Shown here piece after piece: positions 16,175 through 30,684 of a stretch of 64,000 nt of DNA. Source of the DNA: Whitmania pigra (lineage: Eukaryota > Annelida > Clitellata > Hirudinida > Haemopidae); the NCBI GenBank assembly GCA_021613335.1, contig JAJTWR010000341.1, forward strand, positions 295,001 to 359,000. The letters are read 5' to 3'. Within the stretch, counting starts at the first letter, position 1. Each line of letters starts with the position of its first letter. The notes beneath the pieces are model-generated. The model was not told where the DNA came from and did no database searches. It saw only the letters and a list, made by a program, of their open reading frames with translations. The translations under genes were made by a program, and so were the position numbers.

Positions 16175-17012
16175 CAGGTGTACTCAAACTGCGGACCGCG
16201 GTCCACAATCCGGACCGCCGGTAGCTTTTAAGTGGACCTCCAATTATTTCAAAAAAAAATAAATTTAAAAATTTAAAAAGTTAAAAAATTCTGAATTCTG
16301 GTCTAAGTTTGTAATTGAAGGTCAATACCCTTGCTCCAAGACATTGGCTTTATCAGTTCTGACAATATTTGGATCAACTTACACCTGTGAATCATCATTT
16401 TGAACTATGAACATTATCAAGTCTAAAAATCAAAGTCAATTAACTGATGTACATCTTGGAAATTGTTTGAGAATTGCAATTACTAGCTATTCTCCAAATA
16501 TCATAGAAGTCATGAAGGACAAGCAGTTCCATGCATCACACTAAATAAAAAGTCTGACTTAACACTTGTAGATTGTTCATCTATTAGAATTAAATTTAAC
16601 TGGATTTAACACATCATTTTAATATGAATTCAGTACTTTTTATTAAACATATCTAAAATAACTAAAATACAATAAAATTTTATAATATTATCGTCTAGTC
16701 AACAATAATAACAAATCTTAAGATTAAAAATCTAACAAATCTTATGATAAAAAATAAAATAAATTACTTATATGTTGTTTATTAAAAGAAACAAAATATG
16801 GAAAATGTCTTTCCAAAATGGAGACAAAATCCAAAAACACAGGCTTGCAGGTGGTCAAAAGCAGGTTTGATTTTTTACAAATTCTTCCAAATGCTTACGA
16901 CGCTCCCCCAGACCCCCTAATCAGTGCTCGCATGACTTCGACCCTTGTGGACCTCCACCTATCTGAAAATAATCTATTGTGGACCCAAGCAAAAAAAGTT
17001 TGAGTACCCCTG
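16175..17012. mobile_element. hAT-type non-autonomous element (838 bp) with TIRs and 8-bp target duplication
   Basis: The left end is CAGGTGTACTCAAACT and the right end is AGTTTGAGTACCCCTG, inverted repeats of one another with one mismatch. The flanks are gtctactc (16167-16174) and gtctattt (17013-17020), an 8-bp target-site duplication with two differences. CAG...TCAAAC ends and an 8-bp duplication are hallmarks of hAT transposons. Inside both ends are GGACC-rich subterminal motifs (GCGGACCGCGGTCC, GTGGACCTCCA). The open frames inside are short and show no transposase. Confidence 0.85.
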
Positions 17013-17214
17013 GTCTATTTTATGATATCAATTCATATATCTGACCAATAAAAAATTTGCTCTTTCAATCATCTTTATAAACAACTGCTTATTGAATCGC
17101 CATAACCTGTATAATTCAACAATTACTTCAAACGCTCTTTGACATTACTGTGTTTAATTTTTAAATTTGAATATTTTATTTATTAATTAATAAATTTTTT
17201 TTAATTTTTAAGAA

Positions 17215-17540
17215 TTAAATCATTCAAACTTTATTGTGGAAAATTGGCAAATATCCTCACTAGTATGGAGACGTTTGTTGAAATAGGTGACATAATAACA
17301 TTGCCATCCTAAATACTTTTGTCAGCTATAATTTCGTGGATAACTTATTAATATTTTCTTATATTTCAGTGTAATCAAAAAGGGAATACAGGATACAAAG
17401 TTTAAAAAAGCTGGTAATTAGGTAGTTCCTTCAAATAAATTTCAAATTTGTATTTGCTTAAATATGTTTTAAAGTTTTTTTTCAGTTGAAATTTTCTAGA
17501 GTACAAAGATTGACCAAAAAAATATTGACCAACTAATTAT
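17215..17540 (+). pseudogene. F-box-like/LRR copy 3 relic (3' exons only)
   Basis: TGTGGAAAATTGGCAAATAT, followed by GAAATAGGTGACATAATAAC and an intron with GTGGATAACTTATTAAT, aligns with the corresponding late exons and introns of copy 1 (10233-10350) and copy 2 (14600-14720). Frames are broken and the upstream exons are missing. Confidence 0.55.
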
Positions 17541-17829
17541 TTCAAACTAAATATTATCATGCACATCTATTTAAATTTGAATATTTTAATTATGCATTGT
17601 CACAATAAATTATTCCCGTGTAAAAGTCAGTTTTCATTCTATATATTTTCCTTCTTTTTTGGTCCTAAGAGGAATTTCCATCCAAACAAAGCGGTTTCCT
17701 TTGTTAGAACGATTAAGAGTTTGTTTCCGTCGGAACTTTTTCTCTAAAGTTTAAATTTATTAGCAAAAATAGTTTCAATTAAAAATAAAGTCACATCTGC
17801 TTTACACTGAACTCGAACTCCAGAACATT
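17541..17829. other. Non-coding spacer
   Basis: AT-rich sequence between the copy 3 relic and the 3' end of the secreted-precursor gene (minus strand). AATAAA-like motifs on the minus strand here could serve as poly(A) signals. Nothing else was recognised. Confidence 0.4.
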
Positions 17830-18282
17830 TTAGCCGACGCTTCTGACTGGGTTTGGTCGTCCGATGTAGCCATCCTTGAGCTGTTGCTCTTGAATTTCCT
17901 TGAGGGCATTTGAAATGAGACGAAACATTTCTTCGACCGGAACAAAAGCATCCATCGGACGACTATTCGATCGCTTCTCTACATCGCCATCATCATTCTC
18001 CACGAGTGCAAACCGAAGGAAATCTTTAAGTGCCACGGCCTCCGAATCTCCAGCTGACCGGTACGATTTCCTACCTTCTTGACGGCTCTTCAACTTGTCC
18101 TCCAGCATTTTCTGATGCAACGAACGGAGCAAGTGTCCCACGTGCAATTCATTAGGTGCCCATCTCTTGTGCTCCACTTTGCTCGACATCTGAAGGCGTT
18201 GATGAATGTCCTCATTGGGTTTAGCAGATATTACCAAGATTAGTTGAGTTAAGGCCAGCGCGAGACAGCTTTTGTGCAGCAT
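17830..18282 (-). CDS. Candidate secreted peptide-hormone precursor, 150 aa
   Basis: The open frame starts MLHKSCLALALTQLILVISA, a good signal peptide with likely cleavage after ISA. The remaining about 130 residues are hydrophilic with dibasic sites HKR (near residue 38), RK (near 71) and EKR (near 102), and no cysteines after the signal. After the last KR comes a segment containing PMDAFVPVEEMFRLI then KEIQEQQLKDGYI, followed by GR, where the Gly could become a C-terminal amide. Cleavage would thus yield a 37-40 residue amidated amphipathic helix ending in Ile, followed by a short tail ending SVG. This layout recalls CRF/DH44-type prohormones (one long helix, Ile- or Val-amide), but I see no decisive match and do not name it. 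A pyrimidine tract and AG directly precede the ATG, so a 5' UTR intron probably ends there. Confidence 0.55.
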   Translation of the reverse strand: MLHKSCLALALTQLILVISAKPNEDIHQRLQMSSKVEHKRWAPNELHVGHLLRSLHQKMLEDKLKSRQEGRKSYRSAGDSEAVALKDFLRFALVENDDGDVEKRSNSRPMDAFVPVEEMFRLISNALKEIQEQQLKDGYIGRPNPVRSVG

Positions 18283-19300
18283 CTAAAAAAAAAAAAAGAC
18301 AAAAAGTAAAAATGATAATTGAAATAAAGAGTCTAAAAACATTTAAATCAAATCCTGTAACATTTATTGTATGCTGTTAAGTAGCCATAACTTCTCATAT
18401 GATATCACGTACAATTAGTTCTTTAAAAAAAGCTTCTGTTAGCTTCCTTACTTTGTCACAGCTTCAACTCAACGCTTGGTTTAGTGGACAGTCGGACCGG
18501 GAACACATTTATAGCCTTTTGGCGGCTCCACTCTTGAATAATCTCAGATTATGTGTCTTTAGAATGATAAAGACTTTATTTGCACGGCACAAGCGGCATC
18601 GGAAATTCATCTTTCACGGCCGAAGATCAAACAAATAGAATCTCCTCAGCCACCAGTTGCAGTTTTCTTATTTTTCTCTTCGCGGGGTTGACTAGAAATG
18701 ACTGAAGCGTCTGCAGATCGTCGATCCGAAGTTTCGACTATTAATCGACACTTTGACATTTTTATCGGATGATCAGTCATTCTACGTGTGTAGCTTTTTA
18801 ATGTGTTAATAAGTACACGTCACTTCTCGTCAGTGGTGACGGCAATTCGTGTCACCTTAAAACTTTCTAACGTCAAATTACGATCAAAAGCTAACTAATT
18901 GGCGACAACCTATGATGCCGTCAGTCTCTCTAACCCTAGCCCTTAGCCGCCTTAGAAATCTCTGGCCTCTACACTGTTGTGTCGTGATAAGAACATAACA
19001 TACACTATGTGTCAGTTTGGTAATTGAAAAGAAAAAAGGGTTATGATTGTAAATTTTAATACTCTAATATCCGGGTGGGCCTCAAAACAATTGACGGACC
19101 TCCCTGCCTCCCCTCTTGGCGGACCCTAACCTTGGAAAACCATGAAAGAAATTTGCTTTTCTGCTTTAGCAAAGTAATTTCAGGAATATCTTTGCAACGA
19201 AATCATCACTAAAATTATCTATAAAAAATTTATTTATAGAACTCACTTATAACTTAAAAATATATTTAAAAAGATGATGTACAATTCATTTCGACTTTCG
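18283..19300. other. Intergenic, no gene seen
   Basis: The minus-strand promoter or 5' UTR side of the precursor gene and the 3' side of the membrane-protein gene. A T-rich tract (18283-18300 on the plus strand as A) forms a splice-acceptor-like pyrimidine run on the minus strand. A short plus-strand open frame at 18399-18638 has no family signature and is not called. Confidence 0.4.
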
Positions 19301-20365
19301 TCAATAGTAGCAATCTGCAATATTATATTGTAGAGTTTGTTGAAACTGTTGAGCGTCGTCTGCAACATGCTGTTTCTTCGACTGAACAGAGTCTGAGACA
19401 TCTTCTCGAATGTTCTGTTGTTGGTCTTTTATGTGCTGTTGCAGCTGTTGAGAATTTTGTTGCAACTGTTGTCGGGCGCTCTCGCTGTGCCGTATTATGC
19501 TTTGTTGCGTGTCGTCGATGACTTCTCGAGGAGCTTGTCGATCGGAACGAGGAGGTCGTTGTTGTTGTTGCTGCTGCTGTTGTCGTTGTTGACCGAGAGT
19601 CGGCTGCGAGTTGAGCTGCTGTTGAGAGAGTTGTAGCTGTTGTTGAGAGAATATCGGGTGAGGAATGACGGTGAACGGCGAGTTTAACGACTCGAAAGTT
19701 GTCGGACTCGATGTGGAGTCTGAGTAAGACATCCGTACGGCCGTGTGGTTGCCGTTAATTGCTCTTGAAGCCGAAGTGGCACTGGCGGTCATGACGGGAG
19801 GCGTCCCCATTTGACTCCTTTTGACGACCCCGGGCTTGTACCTGCACCACGTTATCAGCCAGTAGATGAGTCCACCGAGTGTCCAAATTCCACCGAGGAT
19901 AAGGAAAACCAGCGAAACCAGTAGTACTCCACCGTCTGTCCAGGACTCGCTTCTGTCCGTGGTAGCCGTAAGGATTGCACCGGTTACGAGGATGACGACA
20001 CCCGGCAGGACGATCATGAGGGTGCTCCGTGGTATGTTGTAGCAGAAGGTGGCACAGAGGGATTTGCTCGGTATTCTATCTGATGGTTTCCTGAGTTGTT
20101 TCAACTCCTTCTTGTTGCTCAGCATGGACTTTTTACTCGAAACTGTGGTCAGCTGACTACTGACGCTACTGTATCTGTTGTCGTTGCTTGTATTGTTGTT
20201 GCTGCTGTTGAAGTGACTAGCGCCCCCTCCAATGGGGATGATGTACCGGTTGTTGTTGTTGTTGTTTGTGTTGGAGTTTGTGACGTCATTTGGAGGTGAC
20301 TCAACATCATTGAGTTCGATTTCTTCTACTTCAATGTTGCAGTCGATGTGGTTCCCGTCGTCCAT
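19301..20365 (-). CDS. Two-pass membrane protein with Asn-rich N-terminus and Gln-rich C-terminus, 354 aa
   Basis: A long uninterrupted frame from ATG (20365) to TAG. An acidic start (MDDGNHIDCNIEVEEIELND) leads into an Asn-rich stretch of about residues 30-65. Two hydrophobic segments follow, STLMIVLPGVVILVTGAIL (about 115-135) and LLVSLVFLILGGIWTLGGLI (about 147-167), joined by a short loop TDRSESWTDG. After RYKPG comes a Ser/Thr-rich linker and a strongly Gln-rich C-terminus (about residues 240-345). Both ends are probably cytoplasmic. I do not recognise the family; it has the shape of small TMEM-type hairpin proteins. Upstream sequence to about 20502 stays partly open in other frames and has a CAG acceptor at about 20503, so the last 5' intron probably ends there and the ATG chosen is the first in this frame after a stop. 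The Gln codons are mixed CAA/CAG. Confidence 0.65.
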   Translation of the reverse strand: MDDGNHIDCNIEVEEIELNDVESPPNDVTNSNTNNNNNNRYIIPIGGGASHFNSSNNNTSNDNRYSSVSSQLTTVSSKKSMLSNKKELKQLRKPSDRIPSKSLCATFCYNIPRSTLMIVLPGVVILVTGAILTATTDRSESWTDGGVLLVSLVFLILGGIWTLGGLIYWLITWCRYKPGVVKRSQMGTPPVMTASATSASRAINGNHTAVRMSYSDSTSSPTTFESLNSPFTVIPHPIFSQQQLQLSQQQLNSQPTLGQQRQQQQQQQQRPPRSDRQAPREVIDDTQQSIIRHSESARQQLQQNSQQLQQHIKDQQQNIREDVSDSVQSKKQHVADDAQQFQQTLQYNIADCYY

Positions 20366-20548
20366 GTCGCTCTCGAAGATGCGGTTGGAGTGGTAATGGA
20401 AGTAGAAGCAGATGAGGCAGCGTAAGCAGCTTCAAGTCTTCTAGGCTGACGACGCCAGATAAAATAGCAGAACTTATTTCGAGCGGATTGTCATGCAATT
20501 CCTGAAATGTGAAAATGTAAACTTGTAATAAATCATATTTTAAAGACA

Positions 20549-24005
<3,457 letters not shown>

Positions 24006-25621
24006 TCAAAAGTGTCCGAAGAATCCAAGCTTTGAGAAGTATCTGTAAGGCTTCGATCTTGTAGGACCTCTGTTCAAATAAAAATCATCATCATCATCAG
24101 TAATGCTGTTATCATCATAATCGATATTATTAATATTAATATTATCATCACTATTATCGTTATTAAAATGATTACTGTTATTATTTTAAGTAATTTATTA
24201 TTATTATTATACGTTATCATTAATTCAACATCATCATCATGAACAACAGCAGCTGAAGATGTCGAAGCAGTCACAACATTTAAAGTAATTTTACGCACAA
24301 CGGAAAGTCGTTTACGAACCAATCAGCAATCGCATAACAACCAAATTAAAGAAACCTGGTCAGTCTAAGGTAGGACTTGTCTCCCTCGAAGAGATTGGCC
24401 GCCTGTTTGTCACCTGACCTGTTCAGTCCGCCCGTCTCCAGGTAGACGTCGAAACAGGTGGATAGCAGAGCCACCTGGTTTAACAAGATGTTCTTGGGAT
24501 CAAGGTCGCTTGATGACCCCAAGTTCACTGAGCACTCCAGTTCCTAGAAAAATGGTGAAGGATTTATAAATTTAAGTAATCAACTTTTGAACAAGTATCA
24601 ATTAAAATTAACAGTAAAATTAAATTATGAACAACTTTAAATTTCTTTTAATTACAAACAAGTACTTACTATTTCCATGTGAAATATAATAAACAATTTA
24701 CATTATATAATAATAATTACCATTATCAGTTAACATTAATAAATAATAAACAATTATCTCTTATTACTCACTCTGATGTCCTCTTCATTCAGAGCAGACT
24801 TTTCGACGCCACCCCAGTTGACTTTGATGCAAAACAGAGGCAGTGAGTTCGGGTAGTCCGGGTTGATGACCACGAAGAAGCTCATGGCGGCTTTGCCTTC
24901 GTCCCTGCCCTCCGACAGGCCGCTTGCAGAGGCCGTTCGCTCTAAGACCCCGTAGAAAAAGAAGTCCTTGTTGCACACAAGATCGCAATCTATGATATTC
25001 TTCGTGATTGGGGAATTCTGGAGATCAATAAATACAAGATCATGCAAATAATCATCATCGGAAGAATAATTATCATAAAGGTGATGATTTAAATTATTAT
25101 GTATTGTAAGTGATGAGATGATGACAACATGATCAAGACAAAATTAAACATCGTGATTATGATTATGAATGACATGATTCTGAAGGATCATCAACAATGA
25201 TGAAGACATAATGTTTTAATCACTGTTAACACTACTAATATCTTATAATTAATAATACCTAATGACTCAATAAATACATTTTAGTTAATAATATTTAATT
25301 AGTTAATTAATAACATCTAATTACTCACCGAGAATTCGTCATAGCTCGAGGACCTCCACATCACCAGTTGCGAAAAGATTTTCTTCGGAACATTCGAGAA
25401 GTTCAATGAGGACATCCAGTCCAACGCTGGCTTCTCATTAGTGCCTTCTAAAAAAAGAAAAAATAACAACAGGCATAAGAAAAATAATAATAAAGTCTTT
25501 TTAATGGCATCAATAACTGCCTTTAATTTAAATGAATTTCATAACAGCATTAGTTGTTATTGTGATTATCACTTATCAATAGTAATTACCATAATTAAAT
25601 ATCAACAACAAAATAATAATG

Positions 25622-25672
<51 letters not shown>

Positions 25673-28600
25673 TAATAATAATAATAATAATCAGTATTAA
25701 GAGACTACAAAAAAACCACAGCAAACAACTCACCCAAGACATTGAGCTGCCTGAAGAGTTCCAGTCTGTTGTTGAACCTGTGGTATTATCAGTATTATTA
25801 TTATTATTAGTAGTAATGCTATTGTTATTACTGTTATCATAATTATAAAATATTATTATATTACTATTACTATCATTAAGGAGCATTAGCTGGAAATCAA
25901 ATTGTTATTATTACTATTATTATTATTATTATTGATATTATTATTACTGAACCTTTTCTTAAGTGACTCGACCAGTTCCTCGATGTTGCTGGTCTTCCTC
26001 TTCTGATTGGCCACCACCGTCGACGAATCCCCGTTCGGAAGGGAGTTCGACACCATCAGGCTCTGGAGTCCGCAGAGCTTCTGCACCCACCTGTACGGCC
26101 GACCGACATCCTTCAGGTGAGTGGCGAGGTCAGTTATCCTGCCAATGGAAGTGCAAAGTTAATTTATTTTAGATAATAACAATAATAAAAATCAATACTA
26201 GTAGTAGTATTAATAATAACCAAGGCACCATAACATTGAAGGCACTAATAATAACAGCGATAATAACAATAATAATACTTTTTTATTAAGCAATTAACGT
26301 GTTGATAATCGAGATTCTTTAATCTCAGCACAAGCAAGTTTTTTAAAACTTGCAAGCCAACAGCAACCCAGGCACCTCACTTACTACAAAACCTACCCTA
26401 GCTTGGCAAGCTTAAAGACGTTCTCTGGATTGGGCGTTTCCTCGCCATCATCGTCGTCGTCGTACAGGCAGTCCAGAAATAGGAGCGGTTCGAACAAGTC
26501 CTTCATCAGTTTCGAAGTGTTGTCGGCAGACTCGGGCTCGTCCGGGTTCTTGCCATCGCGCTTCACTTGAACGCTTGCAGATGCAACGACAAACTCGAGG
26601 TTCACCAGATGCTGGAAGGAGAGGGTGATTGATCCTTTGCCTGGTGGAAAGAGAAACAAGGTAGTTTGTAGTTGATCGATTGATGGTGATGATGTTGGTA
26701 ATAATGACAATGGTGATGATGATCCTTAAGGTGACAATTGTCTTGATGATGATGATTGTTATGATGACAAGCGTTGTTGTTATGATGAATTAATGATTTC
26801 TACAGTGAGTGGATGTTCGACGAGTGCTGACCTTGACTTGTGACGATCACGTTGACGGCGAGTGGATGCCTCTTGAGGAGTTGTTCCTGTTTCTTTGTGA
26901 GTCTCGAGTCGGTCGTTGACCTTCTGTGTACCTGAATATGATGACGATGATGATGATGATTGTTGTTATTATTAATTGTTAAGTACAATTATGTGGTAAC
27001 TGCTACTGTTTATCATAACTTAACGACAATAACGATAATGAGTAACGCGATGCTGACGACGACGTCAAATTTGAGAATGAAACATGTTGAACTACACAAA
27101 TGATGAATGATGCGACAACGTACTCACCTTATTCGTTGCCTCTGATTCCTCATCGCTGTCTGTCTCCACATCTACGAAAATAAATTAAAATTAACATCAA
27201 TAAAAATCAATATTTCTGCATCAATAATTTTTCTCTAAATAATTATCATTTCAAAACTATATTATAAATGTGAAATCATAATAATAATATAATAAATAAT
27301 AAGATCTAACATCCGATTAACATTTTAAGATCACCAATAATGTGATATAATAAAATAATATATAACATATGACAAACATTTAGCATTTAATATTTTGAGA
27401 TCACTATCAAAATTACTGACCGATGGGAGAATCAATCTTCTCGATGGAATGTGCCAACTCCACGTCTCCAACAATCTCCACGGAAACGTCCTTGTCTGAT
27501 GTTAATAAAAATTACTAAACATTCTATTGAGAAGTTTATTCACAAAAAATATTTAATAATAAATATTAGATAACAAGTAATAAGTTAAATAAGTTAAAGT
27601 ATTTACAGACCACAAGCCTTCCCATAGGATGAAGCCTGGATGAAGAGAAAGTAGAGTGGAGGAGGAAGATGATTTGCCACCTTCTGCTTGTTCTCGTTGT
27701 CCTGGAAAGGCATTTCCAGGTGATCCTGGATGGGCTTCGTTGACTGAAAAAAACAAATTTTTAATTTGGACCGAACTTCCTATATTGATCATCATTTAGA
27801 CATCATTTTGGGAATCTCATGTGGAATGTGAAAGCATTACAAATGCCAGCCATTTACATGGTGCCCATTCCCGAGGGCAATAGGTGCAGGCCAGAATTCA
27901 ACACAAAACGAACATTGATTTTTTCCTTGCATGCAGATATGTAGCCCGCCAAGCTGTACTACGATTAAGTTATTATTGACTGAAAGAAATCAACCGAGAG
28001 AATATCATTTCAATAGAGCAAAAGTTTGCAGTGTTATTACTATCATAACCTCAATGCAAGCAACAAAGATAACAGACTCTCAAGCAAAACTTCTCATCCT
28101 AAAGATGTGCAACGAAATAAGCTCACAAACGCACAAAGACACAGAAACATACGATAGACACACAGCCAAACTCACAAACAAGCAAACAAGGACACACAAA
28201 CCTCCAATACAGAAGTCAGCATAGGACTGAGGCTCTTCAAATTCATCTTCAACTTTTCAATCTCCTTCTCCATGGCCTCCTTGCTCTTCAACGAATCGGC
28301 ATACTTGGCCGATAGGCTGCATCGTAAATATGCGAATGTTTAATGAGGACTCATTTGAATATTAAGTAGCTAAAGTTGTCAGATTATCAAGTGCTGAATG
28401 GTTAACGTTAGAATTATCATCTGTGCTAGATATATGCTCTTTATCATTTGGCTCTCAATACTTCAATATCATAGGTATTAATATTGTTATTAATATTTAA
28501 TTAGTATATTCTAATTACTACGGCTACCACATATGTATAATAATATACTAAATGTAAGTACTTGGCCAAAAACTAAAAGTGAAACTAACGCCTTCCGTTC

Positions 28601-30684
28601 TTTAAGTTCCCAGTCCAACCTTGCAACCATCATCTTGTGAGCATCATTCTCCTTTAAGAGCTGTTGTCAGATATTTAATAATTGTAACTATATTAATAAT
28701 AAAAATAATAGTAATAATATCATGTTGTCAATCAGATATTTAATAATTGTTGCTACACTAATAATAAAAATAATAATAATAATATCATATTGTCAATCAG
28801 ATATTCAATAATTGTATTATATTAATTAATTATTAATTATTATTATATTAATAATAACATCATAATTATAAAAATAATTATATAATTTTTTCAACACTTC
28901 ATTAATTATTTATCTTAATAAAGTCTATCGCATAACTTAGTTGATTTGTGTTTTTACTGACACTAAACAACACAATCAATCAGTCACCTGCTCGGCTGCC
29001 TCTTTTGGGATGACCTCGAGAAATTCTTCCTGCGATACGAGGGAGATCTCTTCATCCATGGATCTGTTGTTGACGGAAAGATTATATATTAAATAGTCTG
29101 CTATGAATATTCGCATAAATTAGCAGCTATTTATTAAAATAGTCTACTCTTTAACATATATGTTCTTGGCTATGTTACAAAATAATAAAGGTATGGTGTA
29201 AACATCAGTTGGTGGCTTATTATAGGTGATAAATATGATGATGAATAAATAATCAGATGTGATGTTACAATACTTAATTTATTTACAAATTGAATGCTGT
29301 TGAATGCAGACGAATGAACTAACTTGAACTGAACGCATTTTGAGATCTCCCTCTGGAGGTGCATTAATTCATACAAGAGGTTCTGAAGGGAAAGCTGCTT
29401 CAGGTCCACCTTCTGTTTGGCCTGCAAAATCATCATCAGGGTCATCACCAATCATTATCGTAACCATCAGATATCTCGATCATTATCATCAAATATCATA
29501 ATCATTATCATCATATATCACAATCACCTCCAAACCTTACAATCATCATCAAATATCATAATCATTATCATCATATATCACAATCACCACCAAACATTAC
29601 AATCATCATCATCAAATATCACAATAATAATCATCATCATAAGTACTTAGGTACCTCCTGGGTGACTTCCCTGATCCTCTTGGTCCTGAGATGTCCGATC
29701 CTGTTCAGTCTCTTGAGGGACACGAAGTGCAGGATGGCTTCGTTCTTCAATTTATCGATCGACGCTTTTTTCTTCGAGGTGAATTAAAATAAAATCAAAT
29801 CAAAATTGCTCGTTTAAAAAGATTGCACAATACAAAATAAACGAGAATTATTATAAATAATTAATAACATCTAATCCAATTTCATCCCCGATCGAATTAC
29901 TCGAATTACCTTCTCCCCTGAAATATTAGATCTCTTGATGTCGTTGATCTTCGACATAATGGACTGAATCTCGTCGACGACTTCCTTGTGAATGTCGACG
30001 TCCTCGTCGGCATCTCTCTGCAGGACCTCGTTCTCCTCGGCATGGAAGAGAACCCTGGCAGTCTGGAGGATTGTGAAGTTTTAAATTAAATACGAAGCAA
30101 ATAAATGTAACTAAATGTGAAATATTGTAAATGAATTTAAATGTAAACATAGCCAGTTCTAACTTTGTTTGCTATCTAATGAACGAATATCTAATGTTTA
30201 AAGTTATGTCGACACATTAAATGTATTAAGTGAAATATAAATATAAAATTAGTTTGGAATTATATGCGCAATAAACTTAATTAAGTCAATCATATGATTT
30301 CATCTTTACAACTTGCTGGTTTAAACAGATACTTGGAGAACTAAACACATAATCATTCAACATCCACACGTTAATTTTAAAGCATATCCGATGGATGCAG
30401 TAATGTGTGCTCAAAAAAAAAGCAGACGAAGCATTTGATGGATTCAAAATAAATCTGTATAAATTAATAAAGGAACAATCCAAAATAAATTCATTTTAAG
30501 AGCAGGACATATTAACTGCAGATATTAACTTTCGACAATAAAATGAATTTCAAGAAACCATTTTAGTATCGACTTTATCAGAAGACATCATCTTCTCAGA
30601 GGGCTTAACCGGCGTGACAACACGTCTTCTCTTCTTCTCAACCTGATCGTCAACATCGTCATCACGGTTGTGCTTGCTAGACAT
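24006..30684 (-). CDS. THOC5: THO complex subunit 5
   Basis: Eighteen exons join without a frame break into 732 residues (human protein 683): 30684-30559, 30062-29910, 29771-29655, 29421-29324, 29063-28988, 28660-28590, 28316-28202, 27743-27611, 27495-27421, 27171-27128, 26931-26832, 26640-26397, 26138-25953, 25777-25734, 25447-25329, 25017-24772, 24543-24356 and 24069-24006. Family landmarks in order: a basic KKRRR start, [39 protein letters not shown], the [19 protein letters not shown] block, [36 protein letters not shown] and a C-terminal GFFGHF that parallels the GFFSHR end of vertebrate THOC5. THOC5 is a coiled-coil subunit of the nuclear THO/TREX complex that couples transcription to mRNA export. 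Its start lies about 1 kb from the divergent spinster gene. The acidic run DDDDDGEE near the middle is an insertion-type loop. Confidence 0.95.
25618..25693. repeat. (AAT)n microsatellite in THOC5 intron
   Basis: Array of AAT units between THOC5 exons 14 and 15. Confidence 0.93.
27846..27955 (-). mobile_element. Degraded tRNA-derived SINE, copy 2
   Basis: CCATTTACATGGTGCCCATT, CCCGAGGGCAATAGGTGCAG and GCATGCAGATATGTAGCCCG align in order with the minus-oriented SINE at 13968-14166. It is heavily mutated and lies in a THOC5 intron. Confidence 0.5.
28660..28815. repeat. Tandem repeat, about 66 bp unit, in THOC5 intron
   Basis: Two full units and part of a third. Each has TTGTCA, CAGATATTTAATAATTGT, an (AATAATAAAAATAAT)-type run and ATATCAT. 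The first unit begins at the exon 6 acceptor region. Confidence 0.8.
29480..29625. repeat. Tandem repeat, about 61 bp unit, in THOC5 intron
   Basis: CATCATCAAATATCATAATC followed by ATTATCATCATATATCACAA and CACC.CCAAAC.TTACAAT occurs twice almost identically, with a partial third copy. It grew from (ATC)n-like sequence. Confidence 0.85.

Noticed and set aside
20389..20502. Frame ELHDNPLEISSAILSGVVSL upstream of the membrane-protein start, read as an LRR exon
   Set aside because: It is in another frame from the 354-residue protein and continues into non-LRR sequence; more likely 5' UTR or an unresolved exon.
29480..29650. Regular ATCATC-containing 61 bp repeats as a CRISPR-like array
   Set aside because: The units are directly tandem without unique spacers, are intronic and come from an animal genome.
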